A DNA stretch of 64,000 bases from Elmis aenea (GCA_947652605.1 OX393578.1:3286001-3350000), one strand, 5' to 3'. Counted from the first letter of the stretch, positions 12,563 to 25,188 are shown. The notes: generated from the letters alone by a model not told the origin. A program made the numbers and translations.

Positions 12563-13238
12563 ATCAGTTCGATAGTTGCTGGAAAGCCTGCGCCCATTAT
12601 CGTTTGGAACAAATAAGAACTTTACAAACTACTGCAGCTATAATACAGTCGTGGCCATTTTACAAAACTCCATCAGGATTTCGATTGGTATTTTTGAATA
12701 TACTTTGTATACTATGCGGTTATTAACTAACTGATTTATAGATTGATATGGATTTTAAAATTGCATTTGAAAATAGCGATGGTCCCCTAAATAATTGGCA
12801 ACAATGTGACGACAAAATTTTGGCATTTTTGATTGGTGCTAGTCACGTGAAAGAGAAAAATATAAGGGGCTTACTTCAAAAACTAAAAAATGATGAAAAT
12901 CTTCCAGAAAGTAAGTTTTGTATTTCATTTTTAATAATATAATTAATTATTACATTGGTTTGTATTGTACCTTAGATATTTGACCTTTTATTTTTTCTTA
13001 TAGATGCTAAAGATGCTGCATTGTTTTGGGCCTTGCATGGGTACTTTGTACCCATTAATAAAATTATAAACAAAGATGCAGCAACGGAAAAAAAAATGTG
13101 ACCATAAAATTTACTATTACAGACTCACAAGAATCATTTTTGTTCATAGGTAAGTGCCATCAAGAAATCGAAGACCATATTATGTATCTGAAAAAAAAAC
13201 CGGCAGTGCATTCAACCATTTATTTATTGTATTGGTAA
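12563..13238 (+). pseudogene. SAMD3-like uncharacterised protein gene, frameshifted
   Basis: Three exons join in phase: 12563-12687, 12742-12910 and 13004 onward, each with good GT-AG borders. The product reads WKACAHYRLEQIRTLQ, then IIQSWPFYKTPSGFRLID, MDFKIAFENS, DAALFWALHGYFVP and, after a frame change, FTITDSQESF with EIEDHIMYLKK. The WPxYxxPxGxxLIDxDF core and later LFxLHGxxVP and TITDSQESF blocks match the large family of uncharacterised, SAMD3-like proteins found in many copies in insects and fish; no biochemical role is established. The frame breaks in a run of nine A at about 13089-13098; one more A would restore the reading of the next block. The frame then stops at 13236. The N-terminal part and a start codon were not located with confidence. 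Confidence 0.6.
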
Positions 13239-13339
13239 AGATATTTTTTCAATTGTTGATATATATGTATATTTTGATGATATAAGGTTCAAATTCACAA
13301 GTTTTTTACGTGCTGTTGATATATGTTTTAAAATCATCT

Positions 13340-14470
13340 ATTTATTCAATCTAGATTTTCCAACTGCTTCAATAATGTTTTACACTTTTATTGAAAGTTA
13401 TTTTTTTAAACTGAAATGTCAACAATCTTTTTCTAAAGTTGTTATTTTGTCAGAACATTTAAATGACACAGCATAATAATTTATTTATGTTTACTTAAAA
13501 ATATTGTAATTACATTATTTTAGATTTAGATTTTTATTTAGATTTCCGGCTGCTTTAATGTTTAACTATTATGGAAAGTTATTTTTTAAATTGAAATGTC
13601 ATTCTTTTTTAAATTACCTACCTAATTATATTCTCGAAAATATTTTATTTAATAGTACAATTATTAGCAGTTTATTTAAAAACCATGTTATTTTATGCAA
13701 TCTAGATTTTCCGACTTCTATTGAATGTTAAACACTTGTTTCAGTTTTTTTTTTTCATTTAAATGCCAATATTATTTTTCGAAAGTAATTATTTTGTCAA
13801 AAACTTTAGATGTAATAGCACAATAATGTTAGTCTAAACTGTTTTATTTGTAAAAATCTATTATTTGAACTATTGAAAGATGCATGAGTAGTCAAATTAT
13901 TTTTACTTTGTTAGTATTTAACTTTTTTATCTTAAATTTCACAAGTTTACAAATTTTTGAAAATATTTGAAATACAATACTTGGGGAAGAAAGTTGTTTT
14001 AATAAAATTGTAAGTAAAAAATTTAGCCACCACTTTTGGTGGTAAGGTTTTTGACTTAAACCACTCTGGCTTCCAAAGGTCCATTCAGATATTCTAACTG
14101 CTTTGATAATGTTTTACACTTTTATTGAAAATTATTTTTTGACATTAAAATGTATTTTTTTTTATAAAGTAAGAAAATTTAGATGTAATGTTTGTAACAT
14201 TTCTAAACCATATTATGTATTCATTTTTTGACTTTTATTGAAAGTAATTTTTTTGAACTATATGTCAACTTTCTTTTTATAAAGTACTTAAATATTTAGT
14301 CAGAAAATTGATGTACAACAAAACACTAAAGTTGTGTTTATAAACGGTTTATTTCTAAACCGTACTATTTATTTCATCTACATCTTCCAACTGTTTCAAT
14401 AATGTTTTGCCCTTTCATTGAACTGAATTTTTTAAATCGAAATTTCTTTGTAAATTATTTTTTTTAAATG
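13340..14470 (+). repeat. Diverged tandem array, about 160-190 bp unit
   Basis: The phrase GATTTTCCAACTGCTTCAAT and variants recurs at about 13352, 13541, 13704, 14091 and 14380. Each is followed by a TTTTATTGAAAGTTATTTTTT-like box, with further partial units near 14230. Spacing is irregular and copies are strongly diverged. It lies wholly inside the CACTG-ended element. Confidence 0.6.
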
Positions 14471-15027
14471 ATTGCTTACTAATTCAACTGCATGGTTATT
14501 AGGCACTTCAAGTACCTTTTTATATTTTGTTGAACCCCCATGGCAGTAACTTTTACGTGTTCAAGGGGATCTTTTCATAGCTTTCTAGTAGATAGTTTGT
14601 ATATGTTTGGCCAATTTTTATCATTCATACGGCCGTAACCCAGCTTTTGAGTGTCTTTGGGCTGGGTTTGTTACTGTTTTTTTTAAGCCCTTCGCTTAAA
14701 CAATAAAGAAATATTTTGTTGGAAAATGTAGATAAAACAATGCATTTGTGTTAGTACATTCGTAACAAATCAAATTATTTATAAAAAAAAATTGTATTCA
14801 AATGTTGTTTATATTGAATAATAAATATTTTACCCTGGTAATTAAATTAATTTTATTAAACAAAACGTAAAGGAAAACGCCTCATTGGTATATGAGAAAA
14901 AGTGGGAGGGGAAGGGTACCACAGGCCCTCCCCCATCGCGATGCCACTGGTTAAATTGAATGATTTCATACGTTAAATCAGTGTATACAGTCATTAATAC
15001 TAAAAACAAAATTATTACAATAATGAA

Positions 15028-15222
15028 CAGAGTTCACTGTGTTAACGAATAAGTTCATTAAAAGAATTAATAATATTCATAACGCTAATAATTCAGTACA
15101 TTGATGCAAAACACTATTTCATAAAGAGTTCAGTGTGTCAAGGAATAAGTTCATTAAAAGAATTAATAATATTCGTAACAATATTGATTCACTGCGTTGA
15201 TGCAAAAAACTATTTTATAAAA
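15028..15222 (+). repeat. ~97-bp direct duplication in the right subterminal zone
   Basis: Two adjacent copies share AATAAGTTCATTAAAAGAAT and a downstream TTGATGCAAAAxACTATTT block, period about 97. They lie in the right end of the CACTG-ended element and contribute to its subterminal repeats. Confidence 0.65.
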
Positions 15223-15445
15223 TAAAAATCAGAATTCGTTAATACTAGGTAATGTAATGACTGAATAAATAAAACAAAATGTTGATGCCAATAAACATGT
15301 TTCATTAATTCAATAAACAGTTATTACTTAATCAAATTCATTTCGTTGGAATAATGAAATCCATCGTTGGACCTATTTTGATGAATATATTAATCAATTC
15401 AATGAACTTTTTCTTTATATTTACGTCTTTTTTTGGTTCAGTGCA

Positions 15446-17265
15446 GTGCCTTGAAATCGAAACCTGATTGGAAAACAAAAGTGGTTACGGCCTCAAACAT
15501 ATAATTAGTTCAAAAGAGATTTTTAAGAGGTTTGTAAAGTATAATAACAACTTTATTTGATTTTTTTGTGGACGTTTCAATATATGTAATTATGTTCTTG
15601 ATTCTAAGATGTTCTGTGGCTCAAAGTTTGAGCATAAAAACTAATTAATTATAGTCTCATACGATTTTGAAAATGGTAATACAGTTTGTGGAATTTATAA
15701 AATACGAGCTCCTTCGTAGATTCAGGATGAAATGATCTTAGAATCCTCCGTTCTGAATTAAAGATTAAATATAAAACAAAATCTGTTTGGTCTTTAGATG
15801 TTACAGAACGCAGGTGTTTTGAGTATTTTTGTTGTTTCAAAACGAAAAACGTAAAGAATTTTGCTTCAACCTACATATCAAATATATTTTGAATGACAGG
15901 TAACAATCAAGACAAATTAAACCACCCGTTTTGAAAAATTAGGTCTACCAGATAATTTTATAATAAGGTTTTAATCGCAGTTTTTACTTTTTGGTAGGGT
16001 AGTTGGGTGCTAATTATAGGTAGAAATAAGAGAGATTTATGGCTCAGAAAATGTTCTTGATTTATTGTTTAAAAAAGTAATATTTTTTGGCTTGCAAACG
16101 TTAATACTTTAAATGTATATATCGATTGATACGCAAAGCTACTGCGGAATCAAGACACCGTTTTTAACAGTTGAAGTTCATTTCTTGCTTACAAGTGGCT
16201 TGATTTTTTTACGCGTTATTAACACACAAATTAAATGCGTTACGCTTATTGGTATGAAAAGGCTTAATCAATAAATTTTAATGCATATAAACGTCTGCAG
16301 GATATAGAAAAAACCGCGGTGAATTATTAACCACAGATACTATGATTCTCCGTTCTTTGAACCGTCTATCCGTAACGAATCAGCGCATTAGTGATCACAA
16401 ATTCTCTTAGATAATTCATTTCAGCTCGACTAGACGACCACGCTTTTTTTAAAGCTAAAAGTTATTGTTTTTTTTTCACCAAGGCTACTTAATTATGACA
16501 TCTTACGTAAGCCAAATGTCTGGTGATGTCGTAAAAATTGTTATAACTGCGCGAAATTAACCAATAAAGTCGGCAATAATTAATGTAAGTGGCTGCAGAA
16601 CACAAGGAGAATATTCTTTTGTCGGTTTGATTCTAATACAGTATATTTCAGATAGGCTCTGACGATGAAAAACTCAATACTGGTCTAGCATTTTTAGATT
16701 CGTCTAGACATGATATTTAATAATTGTTTGTATTATTTCTGTTACAAGCTGTAAATACAAACAATGGTAGAATTAAAAGTCTATCTAAAAACATTGAACT
16801 GTACAGGGTATAGGCAGTGGTGAGCTATGAAATTTTTAACAAAGGGCTCGCTCATAGTTAAATAAAAACAAAAAAATAATGTTAATTATATGTTTGGAAA
16901 AAAAATGTCACTTTAAATTCAAACGTGAATAATCGAGTGATTGTACATAATTCAAAAAATTCTGTTGTGCGACGGGTTATTCTAAATTTAATCGTCATTG
17001 CTTGATAGGCATGACTTGGTCACTTTACAAATGTATGTAGTGACAATGATTTTAAGATAATTTTTTTTTTTTGAGAAAATGGTTAACAAGAAGAACAAGG
17101 GGCTCGCAAATTAAGGAATAATTTAACAAAGGGCTCGCGCGAGCCCCCGCGAGCCCCCTACAGCTTACCACTGGGTATAGGTACTAATTTTTACTTTCAA
17201 ATGGTACACTCGCTAGTTTCATAGTCTTAAAGTGATGTGAACAAAAAGCAAGTAATTACTTGAAA
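15446..17265. other. No gene seen
   Basis: AT-rich. 17117-17160 has a short GC-rich run with repeated GAGCCCCC. No exon or RNA gene is supported. Confidence 0.45.
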
Positions 17266-17267
17266 TT

Positions 17268-18615
17268 TTGCATTTTGCATTATTGCCTGTTATACCGAAA
17301 CTGTTCGAAAAGCTGTTGCTCAAGAGAATGAAACCAATAATAGAAGGAAAAAAACTAATTCCCTCCCATCAATTTGGGTTTAGAAATAAACATTTAACTA
17401 TTGACCAAGTACATAGAATTACGAATGTCATAGAAATAGCCCTAGCAGAAAAAACACTTTGTTCTACTACCGTTCTAGACGTAGCGCAGGCTTTCGACAA
17501 AGTGTGGCATGATGGTCTTAACTATAAACTAAGATCGCTCCTCCCAAAACAATCCTCCCAAATTCTTCAGTCCTACATCACAAAGAGACACTTCAGAATA
17601 AAGCAAGAAGAATCTTATTCAGAACTTAAAGAAATTAAAGCAGGAGTTCCACAAGGAAGCGTACTAGGTCCGGTCCTATACCTATTGTATACTTGTGATA
17701 ATCCAAAGTTAGAACATACCATAGCGACATTTGCTGACGACACGGCTATTTTATTAGTAGGAAGAAACAGTATAGAATCATCGGAGATATTACAAGCAGC
17801 TGCCAATCAGATCAACAACAGGACAAAAACATGGCGTTTAAAGTTAAATGAAACGAAGTCAGTACATGTCAATTTTACCAGTAAGAGAATTAAACATGTA
17901 CAAATCAACTCGAATAAAAAACAAATTCCAAACTCCAACACAGCAAAATACTTAGATATTACACTGGACGCTAAGCTACGCTGGAAGGCTCATGTCAAGA
18001 AAAAAATGGAAGAAATGGTATCAAATGTAAAAAAATTTACTGGCTAATCGGGAGGAATTCCTCTCTGTCCCCACATAATTCAATTTTGCTAAACAAGCAA
18101 ATTTTAAAACCTGTATGAACATATGGGATACAGCTATGGGGATGCACCAGATAGAGTAACATTCAGATCATCCAAAGATTCCAGAACAAAACACGAAGAA
18201 ACATCGCTGAAGCACTTTGGTATTGCAGAAATAGTGACAAACATCGGGACCTCAACATGGTCACTGAAACCAACACCATGAAGAAGTTTGCCAAGAGCCA
18301 CGAAGAAAGGATCCATCAACATGTAACCGTCGAGGCGATCCAGCCCCTGGATACAACAGGATTAGTAAGAAGACTTAAAAGGATTAAACCTTTTGAGTTA
18401 GTTTAAGGAGAAGTTTAAAAGCAGAGACTGTGCTGTAGTGTGCACGTTAATAATTAGTGTACTTATATATTAGCAAACTAAGAACTACTATTGGATAAAC
18501 CTTAGACTAAGTTTGAACATTATTAATTTAGGCTAGAAGTAAACTGCTAATTGGTCTCAAAGACCAGACTGCATTGTTATAAACTCTATTAGGGTTAAAG
18601 TTTAAAAAAAAAAAC
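17268..18615 (+). mobile_element. 5'-truncated Jockey-like LINE with poly(A) tail
   Basis: The 259-codon frame (17268-18047) is a reverse transcriptase lacking its N-terminal part; the copy begins at the LLPVIPKLFEKLLLKRM block. Visible landmarks are AQAFDKVWH (first catalytic Asp), VPQGSVLGPVLY and FADDTAIL (catalytic DD). After a stop at 18047 the C-terminal tail continues in another frame to about 18405, ending with AKSHEERIHQHV, LVRRLKR and KPFELV, typical of insect Jockey-family ORF2. A run of 11 A at 18604-18614 is the tail. The abrupt 5' end is normal for target-primed insertion. The catalytic motifs look intact but the copy cannot be mobile. Confidence 0.85.
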
Positions 18616-21600
18616 ATGCAAAAAACACTAAATTTGTGAGGAAATTAAGATAAAAATGGAAATTTGTTTACTATAACAGATTGCCTTATCGAAATGTGTG
18701 AATATTAGCTTGTGAGATGATGGACGTCTTGTGATGGTCGGGATGTTATTTGTAGAATAACGAAGTTCTTGATAGGTTCTTCAGCAGTTTAGGTCCTAGA
18801 CATCTTTTCTCATCAGTATAAATCGTGGCCGCCATGTCGAACTTGGGACTAGTTAAAATAAACGCAAATTAGGACAGAGGATAGCCGCCGCCCGCCGCCT
18901 GTACCCATAAGTTTTATGTTCGGTTTGTTGAATATGCGACCAAGCTTAATAGCCGCGGCCTTGGCGGAAGAGCCATAAATTACTTGCGGTTGGAAGTTTT
19001 AACCCCAATCGGATAAACACGAGGCCAGAAGGGAGCTCTGTTCCGAAGCGAAGTAAAAATTAAATACGCGCTTTTTTCTACGATCTCACAATTGGGCAAC
19101 GTATCAGAGATATGTTGAAATATACGTCTGGAAACGATCGGCCCGGGGCTAAACTACTGTTAAAGTGGATTGGTATCCCGAAAGAACTGCGTCAATTGTA
19201 ATAATAGTAATCGAGAAGGCCTGTAGGTAATAGACACGTACTTAAATGGAGGCAAGTATAATCTGAAATTAAATAGTGGCCGTCGAGTTGTGGTCGGACC
19301 AGGTGTCAGGCCGTAGTCCTTCATTACTAATCCGTAATTACACGGTTCCCCAAACGGTATTTGTTATTTTTGATTTTTGTGGAAGTAAAACTCGCAATTA
19401 GAGTACCTCGAGGTGACAGATGAATTAGTATTGGCCGGTGAAAGACAGATAGCAGCTAACTGATGGGCATGGTCTGATACCAAAGATGTATTTCTTGCGT
19501 TCGAAAAGTAGTTTAACCAGATAGTGCTTGTTACAGTGCCGCTTCAAGATACGTTATCTTCTGTTCAACGAGAAAGCATTTTCGTTAATTAAAATACAAT
19601 GGTGTTACCAGCTCGCGTCTCTGTCAGTTCCGTGGATTTTGAAACGGACGTAGCCGTCCTTTTTAATCACGTGACTTCTTGCAAAGGATATTTACATAGG
19701 GTTGCCACACGTACCACTTTTGTTGGGACAGTCCTACAGTTGTTTGTGTCCTACGTCCTACACAGATGATTAAAAGCCCCACATTGTGTTCATAAAATGC
19801 GCTTAATTTTTATCCCACGTATTTTAACCTTTAGTTCGTTCAAAACAGCCTAAAACAGTGTTTTAACCCTTGCGTTTTAATATCGCAAAATTTAGAAAGT
19901 GTCTTTGTATTATCTGAAAATGTTAGAGATACCCTAAGCACCTAAGCAATGCAATACTATCTTTGGTTTAATTTAAAACGGTCTAAAACAGTTGTTTACC
20001 GCTCAAAGTGTGAATTAGTTATTATTAATTTTGCAAATACAATTTATGAAGTCTATATCCAAAATTTTAATCCCGTCTAACCCTCTCTGACTTGATACTG
20101 TAACTTGTAAAGTTATAAGAAAACTTTACGATTGTAATTTCTGTTAAGACATTCATTCCCACGTCATTCTCTGAATATCAAGTTACTCCATTTTTTTAAC
20201 CTATCCGTGAGCATAAAAAACTTGTTTTGATTATATTCTAACAAGAACAACATAAAATATCGACTACTTATAATTTAGTGAGATGTAATAAAGAAAAAAA
20301 AAACTGAACTCGGAGACAACCATTAAAATATTCATGTAATTTTGTACATCACAGGTCCCAAGAATCAATCAATTTTCGTTTAAGCCCATCGCCGTAATAT
20401 AAATACGCACAATTTATATGTAAATACAACCGATCTATTTATTTTTATTACACTTACTTAAGTTTGGACCTGAAGATGTCACTTAATCATAAAAACCGCG
20501 TCCAGGTGCCTTTGTATCGGCTTTTAATTGGCGGCGACATTAAATTCTACAAGTTCTTGTATGTAATTATGTTTTTTGGTAATTAATTGAGTAATTATTA
20601 TCAGTTAAACTATTAAAACGTATGGCTTTTTTAGTCTGTAAACCTGTTTAATTGCCGTTCACATAAAATTTAAGCACCCATGTTGTTAAAACCATTAAAC
20701 AATTATAAACCACGGGAAAATGTTCGCCATAAACAATAAACGTATACAACAGAATTGAAACTAATTAACATTTTGGCAATTCCTTGTGTTGACAAATTTA
20801 ATTAAAATCGTAGCTTAGATTAAATTGAGTTAGTTTTTCGTTAGCGAATGGAGTTATTTGTAAATATTTCGTTAATTAGATTACCTACTTTAAGAAGATA
20901 TCACAATCAACTGCAGCTTTTCCAATAACTTAATGGATAATTCTTAACACATGTAGCAAAATATTATAAGCAATGCAATAATAAAAAAAGGGGAAATGAA
21001 GTTTGGTAAACCAACTATTCATTAGTTCGTATTCCATGATATAAAAGTACTCATTTTTAGTTAGTTTAAAAAAACCCTGAAAAATTCAATATTTTTCGTT
21101 TATTTTGGAAACTGATTAAGGTATTTAACATTTTACAATTGTATTTTACTGTATTTTTAATCCTCCATATTTTTTTAGTTATGTGGTTCTTTCTTGTGTA
21201 TTATTGCCAGTTATTAAAAAGCAACCAACATTGAGAAAATAACTAATGTATTTCGAACCATTTCAATTTTGCTAATCTAAAATTTACGAGAGCGTTAAAT
21301 ATATTGAATTTAACCCGATTTAATCTCGTTGTGGTCTCTAAATACGACTCCTAAGTGACACAGAAGTAGCCTTAATCAACAATAACAATAATTTTAGCCC
21401 ACAACATTCAACTCCTAACAATAATTGTGCCAGACAATGTCGCAAGAATGTGGAATTGCAATAATAAATAAACGATTAAAGATAATCTTGTACGAATTTT
21501 TAGAACAAGGCACATATTGTCTATAAATCATAACACATTATACCACTCCCTTTCGAAAGTCTGGTCAATCACACGCCTTGTTAAGCTCATTAGTTATATT

Positions 21601-22009
21601 TTATGCATTCCACAGAGGTTTTACTAAAAATAGGTTACCTACACTAAAATACAAAGAGTTTGGCGCAAATTGAAAAAGCCATTAGCGTTTTAATTGGTTT
21701 TTAAGGCTAAAAAACGAAGATAAATATTCAAGCAACCTTGAAATGGTTTCGACTCGTTTAAAAAAAAAAATGACATCGCGTTCAATTTTAATTGTCCTTT
21801 ATTAGAAAACCTCGTATTGAAAACAACCAAGTAAAAAGTATACATTTTTTACGCACAGAAAATTAACATAAAAATCGTGATAATTAAATTTAGAAATTAA
21901 CGAAGTCGATAGGAACAAGAAATGAAAAATAAATAACCAAGAACAATGAAACACAAAATACGAAAATAGGAAATGAAGAAGGACCTTAAAAAAAAGAAAT
22001 ATTAAAAGC
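18616..22009. other. Gene-free, with a GC-richer candidate regulatory stretch
   Basis: 18790-19480 is clearly GC-richer, with GCCGCCGCCCGCCGCC near 18885 and several CpG-rich words, but no open exon with a recognisable product. It is a candidate conserved noncoding element. 19480-22009 returns to AT-rich sequence with nothing supported. Confidence 0.35.
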
Positions 22010-23250
22010 ACTGAAGAAACTCAAAGTAGAAATAGTACCGGGAGTTGACGATATCAGAGCAGGAATTATTTAATCTTGGGAGAAGAAGGAATCGAAAAAG
22101 AACGAATTAGCAAAAGATTGGAGAAAGGCAGTCCGTATTCCTATACGTAAAAAAAATAACAGCACGAACAACTATAGCGAACTGCTACTGCTATGTACAT
22201 CAAACAAAATTTACGAAAGAGCAATTAAAGAAAAAATCAGAGCGAAAGTAAAAACAACTATGGGTGACATCCAAGCAGGATTCAAAGCAGGAAGAGCAAC
22301 CCAGGATTGGATCTGCGATGAGACAAGTAACCGATAAAATGTTTAAGACCAACAATAAGCTCTTGGTAGCTCTTAGAGAAAGCCTTTGATAGTATACAAA
22401 ACTCTTGGCTGGTCGCAAGTAAACTCAGCACTTATTCTGAACTGCATCTGGGCACTTAACGTGCTAGGAAGCAGGAATAATGTTAAACTGGTATGGCCCA
22501 GAGCATACCAATATACTAGGGAAAGAGAAGGCAGATCGCCTGACCAAAATTGGCAGGAAAACACCTTTCTTCGGACCAGAACCAGCAGTTGATACATCTT
22601 ATGGAACAGCCAAGCGCTGTCTCAATGACAAAATTAAGGTACTTAGTGCAAAGTATGTAGGTACCATAAAACAGAAAATTTCGTAAAGATAAGAGACACA
22701 AGGATTTTTTTTTACAACAATGGGAGTTAGACAAGGAATCATACTGAGCCCAATACTATTTATAATGATAATGGATGACATCTCAAAAAAAATTAAACCA
22801 TACAACAAAGGGTATACATATACACCTAGGTGTAGCACCAATACTTATTCTATGGCTGCGAATCATGGGTATTAACAGACGCATTTAAAAAGTAAAATAG
22901 AAGCGTGTGAAATGAAAATGCTAAGAAAAATTGAAAGTGTGTCAAGAATAAACAAAATAAGAAGTGAAAGAGTAAAAAATAAACTTAAAATTAATGAGGT
23001 AATGGAAATATTTGAACCCACCAACCGAGGTGGCTCGGGCATCTAATACGAATGAAAGATGAAAAAAACAGTGTAAGTGATATGGGATATAGAAGAAGGA
23101 AGAAAAAAAGACGTGGAGTAATGAGATATCGAAAATACTAAGAAAAAAAGTGTCATGGAACCAAATCAGAAAGAAAGCTACGGACAGAAGAATGAAAAGA
23201 AGCCATCGCCTCCTCGACACCGCTGTTGGAAGAGGCTCACAGCTAATGGT
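22010..23250 (+). mobile_element. Chimeric LINE pseudogene with RNase H insert
   Basis: 22010-22390 encodes, with frame breaks, the palm and fingers of a reverse transcriptase: VDDIRAGII, KDWRKAVRIPI, KIYERAIKEKIRAK, then QAGFKAGRATQDWI and a KAFDSI remnant. 22400-22690 switches to an RNase H domain: GSRNNVKLVW, then, one frame over, YGPEHTNILGKEKADRLTK. 22720 onward returns to reverse transcriptase (TTMGVRQGIILSPILF), then jumps to the C-terminal tail (EACEMKMLRKIESV and SWNQIRKKATDRRM). The RNase H type belongs to a different LINE lineage from the surrounding enzyme. The whole is a dead mosaic with large internal deletions. Confidence 0.75.
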
Positions 23251-24200
23251 AATAAAAAAAAGTTTTGAAAATTGGACTTTTTGTTTTAAGGTCTGGATTT
23301 CTTATAAAAAATTAATAGGCCGTACAGATGCCCAAACATAATCAATCGCTTATAATCGCTGCGTAAAAAAGGCATTAAAATAAGTGAATATAAAGAATAA
23401 ATAAATAATCTTCTTATTGGTTGTTTAACCACAGAAGTTTATAGCTACCATCGTTAATTTCTGTTTAAAGGAGGCAGTAAAAATAAAATAGTTGTATAAA
23501 CGAGATCCTTTATCGCTAAACGCTATAAAATTTTAAAAAAAAATGCTTTAAACGTGTAAATTAATCAACGCAATACCAATTAGCACTTGTGTTCGTCTTT
23601 TGTCGCTACAAAATTCCGTAAAATTTGTTTATATGTAAAACAAACTACATAGAGACGTTCCGATGTACTATAAACCATCGCAGCAGGCTTTTAGATGTTC
23701 AGGTGTTAAAACCAAATTAAAATATACGATTTTTGGGTAAAGTTTAGGGATTTAATAATTGTTTGCACCTGTATAAACTGACATAATCGTATATTTTTAA
23801 TTGGTTAATAACAAACGTATTAAATCAACGAACAACGCTGGGCTTCTTGATGTACAGACGATGTTAAAATGCTAATGAAGTGAATATATTAAAATTAAAA
23901 AGCTACCTATTAAAATAATTAAAAAATTTAATGTATAAGTTCGTAAGGAAATCAAGTGAAGCAGTGTAACGACGTACTAATTAATTAACTTTTAAAAATT
24001 GTAGCGAAGTCAATTTGTTTAGAAAAATGTTGCTCAGTAGAATGTGTAATAAATGTGTTTTTGTTTACTTACAAACGGAAATGCGTATTAAATTTTAAAT
24101 AAAGTGAAAAATACATAGTAAATGTTTGGAAATTTTTAGTGTATCATTTTAAACATGTTTTATTAAAACAGTTTTGTTAAAGTTCTTTTTTTGAGAACAT
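23251..24200. other. No gene seen
   Basis: AT-rich, with no supported exon, repeat or RNA. Confidence 0.5.
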
Positions 24201-24934
24201 CTAATCGCCAGAAATTTTCTGTATAGTGGTGCCTCTGAACAAGGAGTTGGAAAAAATCAATATGAAAATAAATATAGAAAAAACTAAAACTATGATCGTT
24301 AAAACAGAAAACAAAGAGCATAACATCACTTTAAATGGGCTTAGGTTGGAACAGGTAGAAAGCTTTAAATATTTAGAAGTGATCATAGAGAAAAATGGAG
24401 GAATAGACATTAAAATAAGCGAAAGGACAGGAAATGTGGGAAGAATATTTAACAGTTTAAGAACAACATTTTTCGGAAATAGAGAAGTCCCAAAACGAAC
24501 AAACGTGGAAGTGGTCAAAAAGGTACTCCGGCACTTTTATACGGAAGTGAAATGAGGACACTCACAAATAAAAATAGTGGCCGATCGAATGCATCAGAAA
24601 TACGATTTCTAAGAGAAATCCAAGGAAAAACCAAAAAAAAATAGAATCAGAAACATGTAGAGAACAATTAAAGATAAAATCAGTTCAAACAAAAATACAG
24701 GAAAGACATCTGGGATTGTAGGGTCACATTTATAGGATGAAAGAAGAAAGGTTAACCAGAAAAGCGTATGAAGCAAGATCACAGGGAAAAAGCAAAATAG
24801 GTAGACCGAGAAAAACTTGGCAAGACGAAATTGAAAAAGCAGCAACGGATAGAAACATCAAATGGAAAGACATAAAAAATGTAGCACAAGACATGGAAAA
24901 AAGTCAGCACAATACAGCACAATATTGTCCTTAA
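24201..24934 (+). mobile_element. 3' part of an RTE-like LINE ORF2 (CFDP2-like), pseudogene
   Basis: Broken frames spell the end of a reverse transcriptase of the type often annotated in insects as craniofacial development protein 2-like: MKINIEKTKTMIV, VESFKYLEVIIEKNGGID, then, shifted, LLYGSEMRTLTNKNS, RFLREIQGKTKK, and finally EERLTRKAYEARSQGKS, GRPRKTWQDEIEKA. The upstream catalytic region is missing. It is very similar to the copy at 60085-60548, so both belong to one recently active family. There are several frameshifts and stops. Confidence 0.8.
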
Positions 24935-25116
24935 TATCGCTTGTCCACCAAACATATTTCAAGAAACTTTCTCAAACGCATTCTTAGGAATCAAATATTA
25001 GTAAAAACCAATAATATTATCTATCCCTAATGAATTCCTTGCATTTATTGTTATTATTAGTCGGATTCATAACTGCTATAAGTACGTTCAAAAATTATTA
25101 TTACCTATATAACCAA

Positions 25117-25188
25117 TCAATATTAACATTAAATGAAAAGGTCCTTTGATCTTCAATATTAACATTAAATGAAAAGGTCCTGGCATTA
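25117..25188 (+). repeat. 36-bp tandem duplication
   Basis: The phrase TCAATATTAACATTAAATGA occurs at 25117 and again at 25153, the second followed by the same AAAGGTCCT. A simple two-copy slip. Confidence 0.85.

Larger units (their letters stand above)
11846..15443. mobile_element. Putative CACTA (EnSpm)-like element carrying a gene
   Basis: The left end reads CACTGAAAAAAATG, the right end GGTTCAGTG, so CACTGAA is the terminal inverted repeat. The dinucleotide CA lies outside both ends (11844-11845 and 15444-15445), in line with the 2-3 bp duplications of CACTA elements. Both ends have long (about 500 bp) subterminal zones full of short related words such as CAACGAA, TTCATTGA and TTAACGAA in both orientations; the two zones resemble each other when one is inverted. 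Inside are a SAMD3-like gene (12563-13238) and a diverged tandem array (13340-14470). No CACTA transposase is visible, so it would be non-autonomous. The short repeats and 2-bp duplication leave room for coincidence. Confidence 0.5.

Noticed and set aside
22942..23220. 92-codon hydrophobic minus-strand frame
   Set aside because: It is the antisense of the A-rich LINE tail; such T-rich complements always look hydrophobic. The same applies to 1651-1997, 24201-24518 and 63762-63989 on the minus strand.
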